Below, in pieces: positions 1 to 13,989 of a stretch of 64,000 nucleotides of DNA (position 1 is its first letter; each line of letters starts with the position of its first letter). This DNA comes from Aptenodytes patagonicus. Its lineage: Eukaryota > Chordata > Aves > Sphenisciformes > Spheniscidae. The stretch spans positions 4,025,001 to 4,089,000 of the forward strand of contig NC_134954.1 of the NCBI RefSeq assembly GCF_965638725.1, in the 5' to 3' direction. The position numbers were made by a program, and so were the translations under genes. The notes beneath the pieces were generated by a model that saw nothing but the letters and a program-made list of their open reading frames with translations, was not told the origin of the DNA and made no database searches.

Positions 1-3000
1 ACGTAGGCCGGCAATTGCAAATTGGACTCTGCTTGGCAGCAGGGACTCCCCAGCACCTTCTGAAACTCAGCCGCTCTTGTCAGAGGTGCCTTCTTTGAGG
101 CAGCCAAGTTGGAAAAACGTTGGCCAGAAATGTGTGAATTAGTCAGTACCTCTGTGACTAACAGGAAGGGAGGTATAACGACCCAGACGGCTGCTGCCTC
201 GTCACACAGGCTACGGAGCTCCGCAGAAAAATGTTAAGAGCGTTATTCATCCTGCCACTCACTGGGGAAATACACTTTCACTGCAAGGCTCTGGGGGACG
301 GCGTCCGTCTCTCTGTGCCGTGTCCGTATAGCGCCCATGCTGGGGACCCCTCAAACACCGCCACGGGACAAATGGGGAATGGGAGCTATACTGGTGCTAT
401 GTCACCACACGTTCCCAAAGCACGTAGGAAGAGGCGGATCTCCAGGTCTTCTTTGGAGAGGGAGAGGATTAATTAATGAAACTGCATGGGGTGACGTCCC
501 CCGAAACCCGGCTGTTCTCAATAAGACAGCAACCCCGCCAATGGCCAGTGCGTACGTGCAGCGCAGCGCCCTGCCGCGGTCTCCAGGAGAGCTCAGCCCG
601 TGCCAACGTTGCTCCAGAGCAGAGAGCCCCCCGCCACGCTGGCCGGGCTGGGATTCCTCAGCCACGGAGAGGTCTGTCGATGCAACCGGAGCCCTCCATC
701 AGCCCTCGTTTGGGTAACTGCACGGTGCAGGTCCCTCTACCCCACGCAGAACACAAGAGCCAACCATACCCAAGCCTTGCAGAGGGAGATGCATAGGCTT
801 ACCTGCGTCTCTGAAGAGCCTTGTTGTGCACATCAGGGCCCTTCACACACCTTGCACTGAGCTTGGAGGGATTCAGAGCAGAAATACTTGAGCGTGCCCT
901 TTCCCGAATGAAGGTCGCAGTTCCAGATTGTTTCTCTGTGTTCGAACAACCAGGTTAATAAATCAAAATAAGCTCTCAGAAGATTCGTGTTCAAAAAGGA
1001 TTAAAAACATCAGGGTTTTTGCCAGAAATAGTAGGCCCAGATACAGGGTCTGACCCCTCTTTTGCCAAACACACAGAAAACGTCTGCGCAGTCAAGCAAA
1101 ACTATGTAGCAAATTGGATCAAGATGATTCTGACCATGTTTGTGGGTTCCTGAGATCCTTTGTTCAGATGGAAAATAAGCAAATTAATATGCAAGTCTTA
1201 TACAGTTGGGATGTGCATCGATTTATAGGGAGGCTTTTATGCCTCTAGATAAACACTTTGCAGATTGCTTTGTTTAAAAGAGCACAAGACAAAGAACAGG
1301 AGCATTTCCACAGCACAGTGCGAAGTTCACCATTGTCTGCAGGTTAGATTCAATGCACAAATACAATAAAAATGAAGTTGTGCTGACAAGTTAGTATTTT
1401 ATTCAACAACGTTCTAAGAATAATTCAGTAGGGATGATAAAATAGCAAGTTCATGCCTGTTCAGCACTAGACAATAAAATTTCAATATTCAACCCGTCAC
1501 ATAGCAATATCACGAGCGAGTCAGAGCCCTGTTAAATGAAGAACTTCACAAACGTACAGCAGAAGACCCAGTCCTTGCCAAGAGAATTCACACTGACAAA
1601 AACACACTGGAGCCTGGCTGATTTAGGCAATAAAGTCACCTATAGCAAATCCCAATTAAACTAGGCATCTCCACCAAAGGTTCTCTCGCCATTGCCTTTA
1701 CCCACCTAGATCCCCGTTATTCCAGGTGGATATTTCCAGCTCTTGGGTCAAACCAAGAGCTTTGGAGTAAGTTGCTGCATATCCCGTCACTCTGATTTGG
1801 AGGTAATGACCATCACACCCTCTGAACGTGGGTTAAGAGAAACGGCATTTGTTTACCTTGTACAAACATTTGACCTTCTACATAACCCGGATGAGGGTTT
1901 AAAAGGCTCAACCGTATCTCATGTAACATTTCCATCGCTCGCTCTCAGCTGTTTGCCTTCACGGATGGCCCGTTACAGCTTCGCTGCTTGGGCACGATCC
2001 CCGCGGAGCACGTCGCTGCGGGCAGCTCTCCCAGGGAGCTCCACCACCAGGCGAGGAGGAACCGCTTGGCTGTGGCTGACAGAAAGAGGCTTTTGAAAGA
2101 TGATGGGCTAAATTCAGTTGTTGTTGCTGAGGTCGTGCCACCGAGATCTTATCGCTCTGGGAAACACACATGGAAGAGATTTAAACAAATAAGGACACAG
2201 AAAGCAGAGCAGAACATTAGATCTAAAACTACAGCCAGTAGAAAGAGTCCAGCAATGCCTTGTCTCTTGATAAATACTGAGCCTGCAGCGATGTCCTTTG
2301 CACGTAGGTCCTATAGAGGAGGGATGGCCTGTCTGCCAGCTAGACTAGCAAAGGACACGGGCAAGACAGAAGGTGTGGTTTTAAGGCTACCACTGAAAAC
2401 TCCTAATTGGAGTGATTATTTTTACAACCCATGACCTCCTGGGAACAGCAGTACTCTGGACCCACCTTTCTTTTGGTACTGTGATGACACAGGCTAAGCC
2501 ACTTTGAAATTGTATGAGGTACTCCCATGTTTTAACTGGAACGCTATCTAACTTTTTATTTCTTGGCTTCTATTACTCAGTCAGGAGCATTTCTTACAGC
2601 ACTGGGCCACCTTCCAGGCATAACATCTACCAAAGGCATTGAGTATGTCCTAGTTTTTCTCAGAATACAGCCCAGAGCAAAATTACTACAATACAGCAAG
2701 TGCAGAAGAGAACCAGCAGCAAGGAGGTCAAATAGTAATTAAAACCAAAGCGGAAAAAAGAGCAAACCAAACCTGCCTAATCTATGACCCCAGGAGAAAA
2801 TTATTGCAAACAACAAATAAAATCAGTTACAGTAAAGCTTTGCAGAACCAGCAGCGCAACACAGCTCTGCAGGGCAACACGTGAGCGGGGGGCAGCCCCA
2901 ATATTCCCAATACCCAGCGCTGCTGGATCAGCATCTCTTCTCTGCCGCTGGCAGGTAGGGGCCTGGGAACGAGCACTCCCCGCCTGCACGCCGAGGAGAG

Positions 3001-4012
3001 CACCCACGGGTGGACGTGGGGCTTTCTCAGCACCACAGCACCTGAAGGAGGAGGCAAGCCTCCTGCAGTTGTATAACTTCTAAAAGGCAACATCAACAAT
3101 ACATTAGCTGACTGATGTAAACCCACAAGAGATGAGCACAGCAAAGAAATCTTAGGGTCTGCCTCCCTAGTATCCAAATCACTGTACAGTACACAACTGT
3201 AACAAGCGCTTCTTGACTAGGGGAAGGGTGAAAACGCTAAGTGCTGCTAAAACTTAATTTCCAAGCACAGTCAATGCTCCTGCCAAAGTAGGACCATCCA
3301 CTCCCCAGGATCTTCCAGCAGCCTGTAGTAATAAGCACCTCCAAAGGCAGGAAAAAGACAGAAATAGTTCCCTTGACACACGTAAACACATAAGGAGCAT
3401 GGAGATAAAAACATTCATGAGCTATTTCTGATCCCGCCATTCACATCCCTCTGAGACACCCTGTTGTCTGGGAATGCCCAGATTCCCCAAGAAGTGCCTT
3501 AACTGTAGTCCAGTTGGCCTCCCAACTCCTACTTTTAGATGGAAGAAAGATGTGCTAAATAGGTCGTCATTCCTCCAAGCAAGGAGAAGGACTTCTTCAC
3601 TGTCATCCAAAAGCCCCTTGTCCTCCTACAGATGCCAAAACTTCCTTCCCTTCCGCCTGCCATTGACCAGCTTCCACGAAGCCATTTTCAGCCCCCAGCA
3701 TCCCTGATTAAAGGCAACGTCATCGTCTCACCATCCCTCTGACAAAGGGGAATTATAAAGACTGAAACAGGGAGTGATGGTACAGCATAAGAAAACAGAG
3801 GATCCACTCTGAGTACCTAAGATCACTGCAGTTTGCATTTATGCCGTACATCTGCATTCGTCCTCTTCCTAATCGTTCTCATCCTCCTTTCCAAACAATA
3901 ATGGGTTGGGTTTTTTTCAAGTATCAGACATAGGGTTCAGACCTCTGGATGCCTATTCAGGTGTAAAATCTTGGCATACTGTTGAATTTATGTTAAGCCA
4001 GCTCATTACCAC

Positions 4013-4044
4013 TGAACAATAGCCAGTGAATTGGCTATTGTTCA
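4013..4044. repeat. Perfect 13-bp inverted repeat (hairpin)
   Basis: Arms TGAACAATAGCCA (4013-4025) and TGGCTATTGTTCA (4032-4044) are exact reverse complements separated by the six bases GTGAAT. The hairpin is short for a microRNA precursor and lies in unique AT-rich DNA with no visible transposon ends. Confidence 0.9.
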
Positions 4045-5165
4045 AAGAAATCACTTATCAAGGCCATGCCCAATAAAAACAAGCTGTTAGTGCAAAGTTT
4101 TGAAGTGTATGAAAGGAGGATTAAGGAAGAAGGATGTTGTTGCAGTTAATGTGTAAGATTAAGAGATGAGAGATCTGGTTTTTATTAAAGGGACTCTCCC
4201 TATGATGTTGGGCAAGCTGTATAAAATCTCTTTATTTTCATTTCCCTCTGAATAAAATGGGAATAGTACTATTTTCCTACCCGGTGGAGAGGTTTAGATC
4301 ACTTCGGCCCTACGGCTCACGATGCCCACCACCAAAACGTCTATGAAGCACGCGGTGAAAGAAAAAACAACTCAACCAACCACATCGGATTGACTGAATT
4401 TTTAAACTCAAATGAATTGACTTTCATCCAACTTCCAAACCCCAAACCGACTACACACCATTAGGCTAAGAATAAGCATGAGAAATGACACCCTACAGGG
4501 TAATTTTCTGGGGAGGCTGGAAACCCCGGGAGAGGGGCTGGGACGAGAGCACCTCCTCGACCGTGACCGCACGGCTGCACCTATGACAATCTCATCAATT
4601 TTGCGCCGCGGCACAGCGTCCCAGGGGCGGCTGGAGCCCCGGGGCGCGCTCTGCACCCCCGCCAGCTCTCACGCTCCTTCTCTGCACACCCACGCACATG
4701 CTGGGTTTCAAGGCATTAAATGACATTTATGCAGCTGAGACCTCCGTCGTCCCGCAGAGGTAACCGCGTTTAAACCTGCCACCCCTTTGAAGCAAGCTGG
4801 TGCGTCGCATCCTTCCCAGTGAGATGAGCGGCTTTTCAGTCTCGATGCTGGATGGACTAGGGGTTTCTGAGGAAAGGCTGAGCCCAAGTCTGAGCTCTGT
4901 GAGCCGCAGACGTGCAGGAGGTGGGCACAGCTGGGCTGGGAGGGGAGGAGACCGCTCTGCTGACGCCTTGCCGGACCTAAGGGCAATCACATCCACGGCT
5001 CCGTTTTCGACATTTCTGGGGAAATTACTGTGCTGCCTCCTACACGCTTCGCAAAAGGATATAGCACAGAGCCGCACTGCCTCCAGAGCCGGATCCTCTG
5101 CTCGGCTCTGACATGTCGCAGCTGGAACTGCTACCCACCACTGTGAGAAATGGCTTTCAGTCACA

Positions 5166-5194
5166 AAAAAAGAAAAAAAAAGGAAAAAAAAAAA
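5166..5194. repeat. A-rich simple repeat
   Basis: A run of A interrupted by single or double G. It could be the tail of a decayed retrotransposed copy, but no parent sequence is recognisable beside it. Confidence 0.7.
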
Positions 5195-8100
5195 TCACTT
5201 CAGGCTTGGCAAAGCCTCGTAGGAAATTTTCAAGGAGGCCTGTTTCTCCCACACATCCTCTGCATTAGCAAGATTATTATTACAATTTAAGATTACAGAC
5301 AAATAGCTTTTAGAACATACAACGGGTGACTGCTTGGGCTTTTAAAAATTGGCCAAAATGTTGTAGATGTTAAAAAGGGCTGCTGCGTGCCCGTAACATC
5401 TCCTTTCCCATTACCATAAGCAACACCATGCAATCCTCCGTAAAGTAAAAACACATGCTGGAGCATTAATGATAATAGATGGATGGGCTGAGGCTGCCAA
5501 CGTGCATTTCTGTGTGTAGGTCAAGCAAGACGGAACACAAAGGAGAATCGTATAGAACAAATGCTCTCAAATAATCACCCTCAAATCTATCAAAACCACG
5601 ATAGATTTTCTTGCGGACAAATCCTATCCAGGAGAGCAAGAGAGAAACAGAAACAGGTATCCAGGAGGCCACCCGCTCCATGCACCACGGCTGCCGCGGG
5701 TCAGCTGCTCGTGGGCGACCACCGCTTCCGTCTTCACCCGCCTCTTGGAGGGCCAAGATCTCTGCGGTGGGTGTGGAGGGAGGAGATCTCCACCCAACCT
5801 TGGCTTTGCAATACTTCCCAAGTATTTTCACTGTCAATACAGTTTCCTTCCCAAACAACTCAAAATCAGGTTTTGATGACCGTCTGAGGCTTGTCCATTG
5901 CTCCTGCCATAAAAGCGCAGCAGAACACAGAAAACACAGGAGTCCCTCAAATCTCACAGTGACACCAGAATCAAGAAAAGCTCAAATTAAACCAGGAAAA
6001 ATCCCATCCCGCTCTGGTTTTGCTAAGCTGCATGCTGTTCCACTGCAGCAAACCGCACGGGCGCCTCCCCACACAGTGCTGCAGCGGCTCCAGGGCGCGG
6101 GCAGCCCCCGGGGCTCCCAACACCCCTTCCTCCCCTCCCCGGGGAGCGAGGCTGCGGAAAGGTGACCTGGCTGGCTCACCGCGGATGGCGTGAGTCACCG
6201 GGGCGGGGAGGGGGGGGACGGGAAGTAATCCGCACACTTCCAAACGCTCCGAGACACGCTCTCATGAATCAAACAGCTGAAAATAAAACCCAGCAGCCAG
6301 ATAAGTGGTGCATGGGCTGTGAATCTGCGAGACGTTGGAGGAAAGTGTTTTACGGGTCCTCCTTCCCTCCTCTCCTCCCTTTCTTTTTTCGGCTAAACGC
6401 ACAAGGTTTTCTTTGGGACATGCCTTTCCACATCACTCGTGAGCTTAAGTAACCCAGCTTGTGCAAGCGGCCGCGTGCCTGGCCGTGGCAGGGCTGTCTG
6501 GTATTGCGGGGGGCCGCCGGGCTGACGCCAGCCCGTGACTCGGCGGCTCCCACCCTGAAACCCAAATGCCGGGAGCTCTCTGCTCCCAGCTACCATGTGT
6601 GCCGCCTCTTGGGCCGCGCTGGCTGCTGCTGCTGGGTTTGTTTGTGCTGCGCTCCCCCAGCCAGATTTGGCGGGGACGGGCTGTGCCGGCAGCGCATGTG
6701 GACAACGAGGAGGAGAAGGAGCCGTTCCTGGCACATGCCGCGGCCAGCCTGCCCTGGTGCATGGAGAGGGGCCAATTTCAGCCCCTGGCACGTCCTCCCA
6801 CCACCACCCCTGCTCCTGGCGACCCCTCCGCGTGAGCCCGCCTGCCAAGTCTGCTGCACATCCGACACCTGCGCACCTCCTGCTCCCACCGACGCCCTGG
6901 CAGCACTTCTTTTTCTCCAAACTAAACCCAGGAACCAAATACAACACAGGGCACAGAAGGAGCATGAAGGCCATTAAAGACCCCCACGTCGAGTACCCAC
7001 CTTACTGATGCCAGCAAATTGCAGACCGAATGTAATCTCTTTGAATGAGAGGCGCCTCGAGACATTGATCATTTGGGGAGGCACAGGGACTGCGTATCCC
7101 GTGCCAGCACGGTACAAGATGGGGCTTGTCCACAGCTCGGTTACACGTCAAGCGGAGCAAGGGAGAGAAAGCCCTTGGTGCTGATGAAGGCAGGCAAAGC
7201 CAGCACACTGACACAGGAAGAAATGAAATGCTGGGGAGGCATTTGGCCTGTCATCACTTAAAACTTGCAAACACAACAGTGGTTATTACCAGAGTCCAAC
7301 AATGAAACTGGAAAAAAAGAAGTCTCCACTAAGACAATTGCTGAATCAAAACAGCTACAGGAAGTAAAAGTTTTGCTCTTCCTTAATAGGAGATGCTTGG
7401 CTTCCCACCGCACGTATCTTGTCTCAACCGTTTTAACACCTTGTGCCACGTGCTACAGAACGAGGTGGCTCAGCAGCTCAGGCAGGCTGTCAGAGCGCTG
7501 CGGCTAAGGGTGGCCAAAACTCCCAAGTTTGTGAGAAGTCTAAAGCTCTTGAAATCTGGTTTCGCTCTGATTTGCAACAAAAACTAACATTTGCAAAATT
7601 TCTCGTAACACAGAATGATTTTCCCATCTAAAAAGAATATCTGGTAAACATCAGCATGAGGCATTTCTGCAAGCAGCTATTCCCTCCACAAAGCCCAGTA
7701 GCTCTGAACTAAATCAAAATGAAAACCCCCAGTGAAATTGTCAGGAAACCTCTGCTCCCATCCCACACCTTCCCCTGGTCTCCCTGCTCACGCGGACAGG
7801 CTGGAAACCCTCACAGCCTGGCTGAGGTCAGGGTTGTAGGTTTTGGGGAGCCGGGCTGGGGGCCCAGTGCCCTCCTCAGTGTGAAGCCACTGAACCTACA
7901 GGTGAAACCAGCTGGTGGCCAAACCGCCCTCACCGAGGCCAGTGGGAACCCAGCAGGACCCTCAGCGGAGCCCAGGCGTCGGCGTTCGGCATCCGATCAA
8001 CCAATTTGATTAGTCATCTTCCAACAACTCAACTTGCTTCTGGAAAGCGCATCTACATTTTTAAGCACCGGCTGGACTGGCAGGAGGCCATGTAGGCCAA

Positions 8101-11100
8101 CACAACCACCGCCGTACCCAACAGGTAAGAAAACCCCTGGGAAGAGGGATATCAATGTCATGAAATGCTGCATTTGATCTACAGCACAAGGTTTCATAAC
8201 ACTCATTTATTTCATCCCAGTTAGTTACACCCATCCCAGCGACCATTACTGGTTTCCCCACAGTTGCGTTTGAAGGAAGCTGCTCTTGGTGCTGTTCCTA
8301 ACACATGCGGTCGCCCTGCGAGGATGCTTCCATCTAACACGACCAACAAATAAGGGAGGGAGAGGAACACAACCAAGATCCGCTTGCTTAGATCCACTGC
8401 CAGGCTGGAAACAAAACTTCCAGCTGCTGGGATGGCCAAAACATGTTCCCTCTGTACTCACTGCACACTCAGAATTACATCTCTCGTGTTGTCCTGGGAG
8501 TTTCCTTGAATATAACCTCCTTTGTTTGTTTTAACTGAGAATCCCTGAGGCATTTTAAGCCAATTCTGGTAAAGCAAAAGCAAAAACACAAACCACGCTT
8601 CCACTCCAGCCAATATGCCAGTGAAGCTTCAGATTCAAAAAGCATCATGGGAACACCACGGCTCAGGTATCTCTCTCCATCACCAGCGAGCGAATAGCTC
8701 ACGCGCCGCGCTGCTGCTTTGCTGGGCAGGGAGGCAGGGCAGAGCGCGCAGCCGTGCTCCCCGGGGCCCGCCGGGGTTGGTGCTCCCTGGCTCGGAGCAC
8801 CGCTGGAGGAAACAGCCCGGCACACAGCACACTGCTGGCAGCGGCGTTTGCTCAGCCGCGGTATCTAGCTGAAGAGGGAAGTCCAACGAGCCAGGCAGGC
8901 TCATTGCCAAAATCTAGGGCCGGCAATAACCGTTACTGCGTCCCGGCCACTCTAACCCTGATACATGCTCTCCCAGCTCTGGTTTTCAGCAACAATAAAC
9001 GCAGAGGAGGAAAGCCTTCCCTCCACGGCGAGGTGAAAGACCAGTCCGCGGGAACAGGCACGTGTTTAATGACAGCAACCGTGTGCCCAGACCCAGGACT
9101 GACACATGCTGCCGGCAGGATCAATGAGCCAGCAAGCACACGCGCTGCGCCCACGAGAGCCGGTGTGCTCACCCCAGCTTACCGGCAGCCGCGTCCCCAG
9201 AGGAGCCCAGCTCCAGCAGCCCTGCTCCCGGCACCGTGGGGCTGTCCTCTGCGGCCTCCTGGCTCCCAGCCCTCACGACTGCCCCTCTTTCCCCCAAAGC
9301 AGCCTTGACTCCCCCTGCGGCCGATGGACTCGGGGGACAGACGGCGCGGGGAGGCTTCAGCTGCGGTATAGGGCAGCTCAGAGCAGGGGACAGCCGGGGG
9401 CAGCCCTCGGGGAGGCCAGCAGTAGGATGGGGTTCCCAGCCAGCCGGAGAAAGGATCACAGACAAGAATTTATGGCCTGGGCACCCAATTCAGTCACTCC
9501 TGTGAAAGCCATGTGCGTGGTGGACTCCAGCTGGAGGCTGATGACAGCCCTCCTGTGTCTGCAGCCTCCGACCAAGCAGCACAGCACCGGCAGATGGGAA
9601 CGGATAAACTATGAGGTCCAAGGGGAGATTAGGCTCCAGTTTAATATTTTGTTTCATATAAATATAGTATCACTCTAAGCTGCAGTCACCCATCCCACCA
9701 GCCGCTAATTCTCAGGTCCTAGAAAAATTCTTCCATATAGATCAAAAGGGGCACTGCAGAGGCTGCTGCTTACCCCAAGGTTTTTCCTTACTGGTGCTCA
9801 AACAAACACTGGGATTTAAGGCTGAGCTCCCCCCCCCCAAGTAGGTCACCCCATTCCCTCCTCCTGGGAACATCGCAGCAGTGGCAGGGCACAGCCCTTT
9901 GCCCACAGCAGAGGCACGGAGCTGCCCGCACGCCCTCCTGCCCCCACGCCGCAGGTCCCAATTGGACCCTTCTCCTGCACCCTAGCTGCGAGACCCGACG
10001 AGCATCATCTGTGGGACAGCGCGGGAGGGAACAGGGAAGGAGAAGCGGTGAGGCTGGAATACGAAGTTGGGGCCAAGACGAGATGATGCTGTGATAGCGC
10101 TCGCTCCTGGGCAGCAGCGAGGGCAGCCCAGCATTGCGCAAGAGCCGGGAGCCAACAGAGCAAAGGCAGCCGCTTGGCTGACGGGCGCTGCCTGCAGCGG
10201 TGGCAGGGTATTTCCCTGCCATTGCAGGGACCGAGGGTGACTCGGGGCTGCGTGGAGCTCTGCAGAGACCTTTGGTCCCCCCAGCTCAGCGGGAGCGCTC
10301 GCTGCCACCACGTGAAGGAGGAGACAAAGGTGGCCCAGGCACAGGGCAAGCCACCATTAAGGAGTCACAGCTCCAGCTACGCCTCTTCCCACCCCAACTG
10401 CCCAAGTGCAGAGAGATGATGCGGGACCTGCACTTGTCCCCATCACCGCACCCACCAGGGACGATCCCAGCCACCAGCACGTCACAGCCAGTTACGTGCG
10501 CAAGGGCTGGGATGCCCCTGGACACCACCTCCTCCCTCTCTCCTGCCGCTCCCAAGGGAGCGGCAGTGAGCCAAACCTAAGGCAAGAAGAGGAGGAGGGA
10601 TTTTCTCTTCTTCCTCCACGCCAAGGTGCTGAATCCCAGCTATGCCAACAGGAGGGGAGTTACTTCAGAGCAAGGGACATCTTCCCGCCTCCAGTCAGTT
10701 GTCAGGGCATCTCTCATCCTATCTTCAAGTTTTAGAAAGCGAGGATCAATCTTTTACCAGCTGTGACAGCTAAAAGCCCCAGCAGCTCCCGTCTGCTCCA
10801 TGCCTACCCAGGCCTGCAACTCGAGTGAGTTGCTGAGATGCGACTCGAGATGATCCCAATTAAAGAAGTAAGGCTGTCACAGTTTCAGCTGCACAAGTGA
10901 GATGAGAAAACTAATGGTGTCACCGAGCGTCTGCAGGAACGAATTTACAAACCTAATCACCTCCCAGCATAGCCAGGCTGCCAGTGCCTGAAGGAGGGTG
11001 ATAGGGGAGAAGAAAGCTTTTGGGACTTTTAAAGAATATTAATTCACACTAATAGGAATTGGATCTGTCCTTGCCTGTAATCAGCAGCAGAACTGAGATC

Positions 11101-13662
11101 CTGAACTGGAATATTAATGCAAGTGCTCCATGGGAGATGGAAGCCTCTCAAAACCTCTCTCAAATTATGAGAATTAAACATTAGAAAAGCAGCACAGCAA
11201 ACTGCAATGCAGTTGTGGTGTCGGGAGGAGTCTGCTGGAGGAGGAGGTTGAGAAATTCAGTGGAAGTATCACCGCCTCCTGGTCGTGCCCAGGACCACAG
11301 ACCCCCACTGACTGCTACCCAGCACATCGATTTTTCCCTCCAGACACCCTCCTAAACCTGGGTGCGATCCCCGTTTCTCCTGTAAAAGAGATGATAACTG
11401 AATTTTTAATCCTGGGTTGATCAGCTGCATCCTATGTGCTTAATGAAACCCACTACACGGGAACAGGAAAGAAATCGCTTATTGTGACAGTTGTTGTATT
11501 TTGTTATTCTATATAACTACTGCTATGTTTTGGGGGCAGGGAAATACCTCTGACACTTCTTTTCAATCAGGTACGAAGGATTTGGGGTGTTCAGCTTGAG
11601 ATACGGCACTGAAAACGAGCAGCTCTTCCTGGAAATAAAGCTGATAGGGAACGCCTGATGCCGATGCCGAGAAGACAGATCCAGGACACCACTTGCTGCT
11701 GAAGCCTTTGGCAGAAGAGGGGCCTGACTACGAGTTCTCACCCTGAGGAATATACTGCAGGGGTCAGGCAGGTTTGTTAAAAGGCATTTTGTTCTCTCTC
11801 ATTAGTTTTTCCCTGCACTGCGTGTTGGGCCGCAGGGGTTACAAAGCAGCAGAGCACCTCCGTGGCGCTGAGCCACCGCAGGGATGAACCAGCCTTGCGC
11901 TGGGAGAAAGTCCACAGCCAGATCGGCACTTTGCTGAACGGGAACGCATCATACTCCCTCCAGGTTTCTTACCGAGGCCCAGATGGGGCACTCGGGTCGT
12001 TCCTGTACATCCCACCCCGTCCTCGATGCCTGCTAGCGAGCAGCACCCCAAGGCAGGGATGCGCCTCCTGCACTTGCTGTATCAGGGCCCACAAGAGTGA
12101 AGGGAAAACACCTCCCTGAGGACAAACGAAAGGTCCCGGCGAGCCTTGCATGAAAACACTTACTGGAGAAGAGGACAAAAGCAAAACCTCGTTGGGAACA
12201 CAGGCAGGCTGGGCAGCCCTGCACAAGCTGAGCCCCCAGCCCTGACGCGTGCACGCTCCCGCTCCACTCCCGCGTGTCCCATGCCAGCCGGCTTGTCAGA
12301 CCGACATGACTCATATTTGGAGGTTTACTCAGGGTTCACTAGCAAAATCCAGCAGCAAGACCTTCCACCTCCGCCACGCAGGCCGAAGCAGCCGCTGCAA
12401 AGCCGGGCCTGTCTGCAGGAGGTGCCAGGAAGGACGGGCAGGGAGATGCCGGCGTGCACGAGGGCCCGTAGCCTTCTTCCCCCCCCAGCAGTGCCTGCAG
12501 CACCGAGGGCAAAAGGGGCCACAGAGAATCCCCCTGATCTTGAACCACCCTTTCGTTGCTCCTGTGCTGAGAGGGGTGAACCGCCAAGCTGCACGGCGTG
12601 GCGGGGGGGGAGAGAGAAGGACATGTGCCACACGCAGAGGGTGCCACGGGGACCCCCCCGATCCCTCTGCCTCCCTCTCACAGCCCAGACCTCTCCTTGG
12701 CTTCACTTTGGTTTCAGCAGAAGTTTCCTGTTCCTCGTTATTAGAGAAAAGCAAAGCCTAAGGGCCTTTGAGCTTCATAATTCACTTTGCAAGCGAGCCG
12801 CCGGGCACAGAGCAACCGCAGCCGCTACCCCGGAGCGCTCTGCATCTCCTCCCGCTCCGCCCCGCCAAAGCAATGGTCCCGCTTCCCGCCCCGCTCCCTC
12901 GCACGACGACCTATCGCCTCCGTCAAGGGGAACAGGATTAATTCACGACAACCCAAGTGTGATCCTTTGGTGCTCAACTATTGATGAAAAGGGAGAAGTC
13001 TATTTTTTTTTAACCTTTGAAATGAAATTACCCCCAGTTAAAACTAATGATTTACTTTTTTTTCTGTTATTACAGCTAAAAAGTTGATCTGCCAGAGCAT
13101 TTTTTAGCAAAACATCTTCGTTAGAAGCATGTCAGTAACATATCTCAATTTTTCTGTACACTCAGCAGATACACAGTAACCACTGCATATGAAATTGCAG
13201 GGCACCGATGTCTGAGGCTGCCATCAAAACAATAAAACACGTTAAGGAAGGACTCTCCTGTTCCCTGTCGCTTACATGACAGATCTCCTTAATTAACTAG
13301 TTTGCTGGCAGAGAAAATGAATGAACGAGCGATAAACTGGCTTGCTTTGTTATTAGTGCCTCTGTTGTTTTCTTATATATCAGGTTAATTTAATGTTAAT
13401 GAAAGTGAGGATTAGAAGCCTCAATTACTGGAAGGCGGGGGGGGCTGAAGAGGCTTACAAGAAGCTCCGTAAGGAGCTCAGCTGCACTGGACCGCGGCTG
13501 GGCCTGGAGGCCTGATGCTGCAGAAGGGCAAAGCCTGGCGGGGGGAGCCCCGGCCACGGCGGGCAGCTGCCCACCTCCCCGGCGATGCAGCAGGGCCCGT
13601 ATGAACAGCACAGCTCGGTGTGATGCCGGGAACCGCTGCGGGGATAATGACTTGGGGTGGTT

Positions 13663-13930
13663 ATCATAGAATCATAGAATGGTTTGGGTTGGAAGGGACC
13701 TCTAAAGGTCACCTAGTCCAACCCCCCTGCCATGGGCAGGGACATCTTCAACTGGAGCAGGTTGCTCAGAGCCCCGTCCAGCCTGACCTGGAATGTTTCC
13801 AGGGATGGGGCATCCACCACCTCTCTGGGCAACCTGGGCCAGTGCTTCACCACCCTCAGCGTAAAAAATGTCTTCCTTCTATCTAGTCTGAATCTACCCC
13901 CCTTCAGTTGAAAGCCATTTAAACTAAACG
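13663..13930 (-). mobile_element. CR1 LINE, truncated 3' end
   Basis: Read on the minus strand this is the last ~270 bases of an avian CR1 retrotransposon. It ends in the CR1 tail, visible on the plus strand as ATCATAGAATCATAGAAT at the left edge. The preceding 3' end includes the conserved stretches around 'GGTTGGAAGGGACCTCTAAA' and 'GGGATGGGGCATCCACCACC' on the plus strand. It is 5'-truncated near 13,930, as is usual for CR1. It belongs to the same kind of element as the copy at 29,995-30,316 but lies in the opposite orientation. Confidence 0.95.
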
Positions 13931-13989
13931 TTCCTCCGGGCGGCTTCATGAAAGTCTGTGCAATACGGGGCAGGAGGCAGAAGCGCTGG

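Larger units (their letters stand above)
1..13660. other. Intergenic, GC-rich, no supportable gene
   Basis: Left flank, downstream of the minus-strand FAM124B gene. Many open frames of 60-300 codons exist on both strands, but they overlap one another in several frames, follow high local GC, show no recognisable domain and lack convincing paired splice sites, so I treat them as chance. Stretches around 6.4-7.0, 8.7-9.5 and 12.2-12.9 kb are GC-rich. Stretches around 1.1-1.5, 5.2-5.4 and 11.0-11.2 kb are AT-rich and unique-looking. I see no tRNA, rRNA or clear transposon here apart from the items listed separately. In human the next gene on this side is SERPINE2, far away; nothing of it is visible here. 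Confidence 0.7.

Noticed and set aside
6393-7008. Overlapping 137-193 codon frames on both strands
   Set aside because: Several frames are open at once on both strands, which points to low stop density by composition. No family is recognised and there are no splice partners.
12146-13087. 313-codon open frame on the plus strand
   Set aside because: It lies in GC-rich DNA with equally long overlapping frames on the other strand (12,325-12,754). It shows no domain, and its composition shifts from Pro/Arg-rich to AT-rich partway, unlike a real exon.
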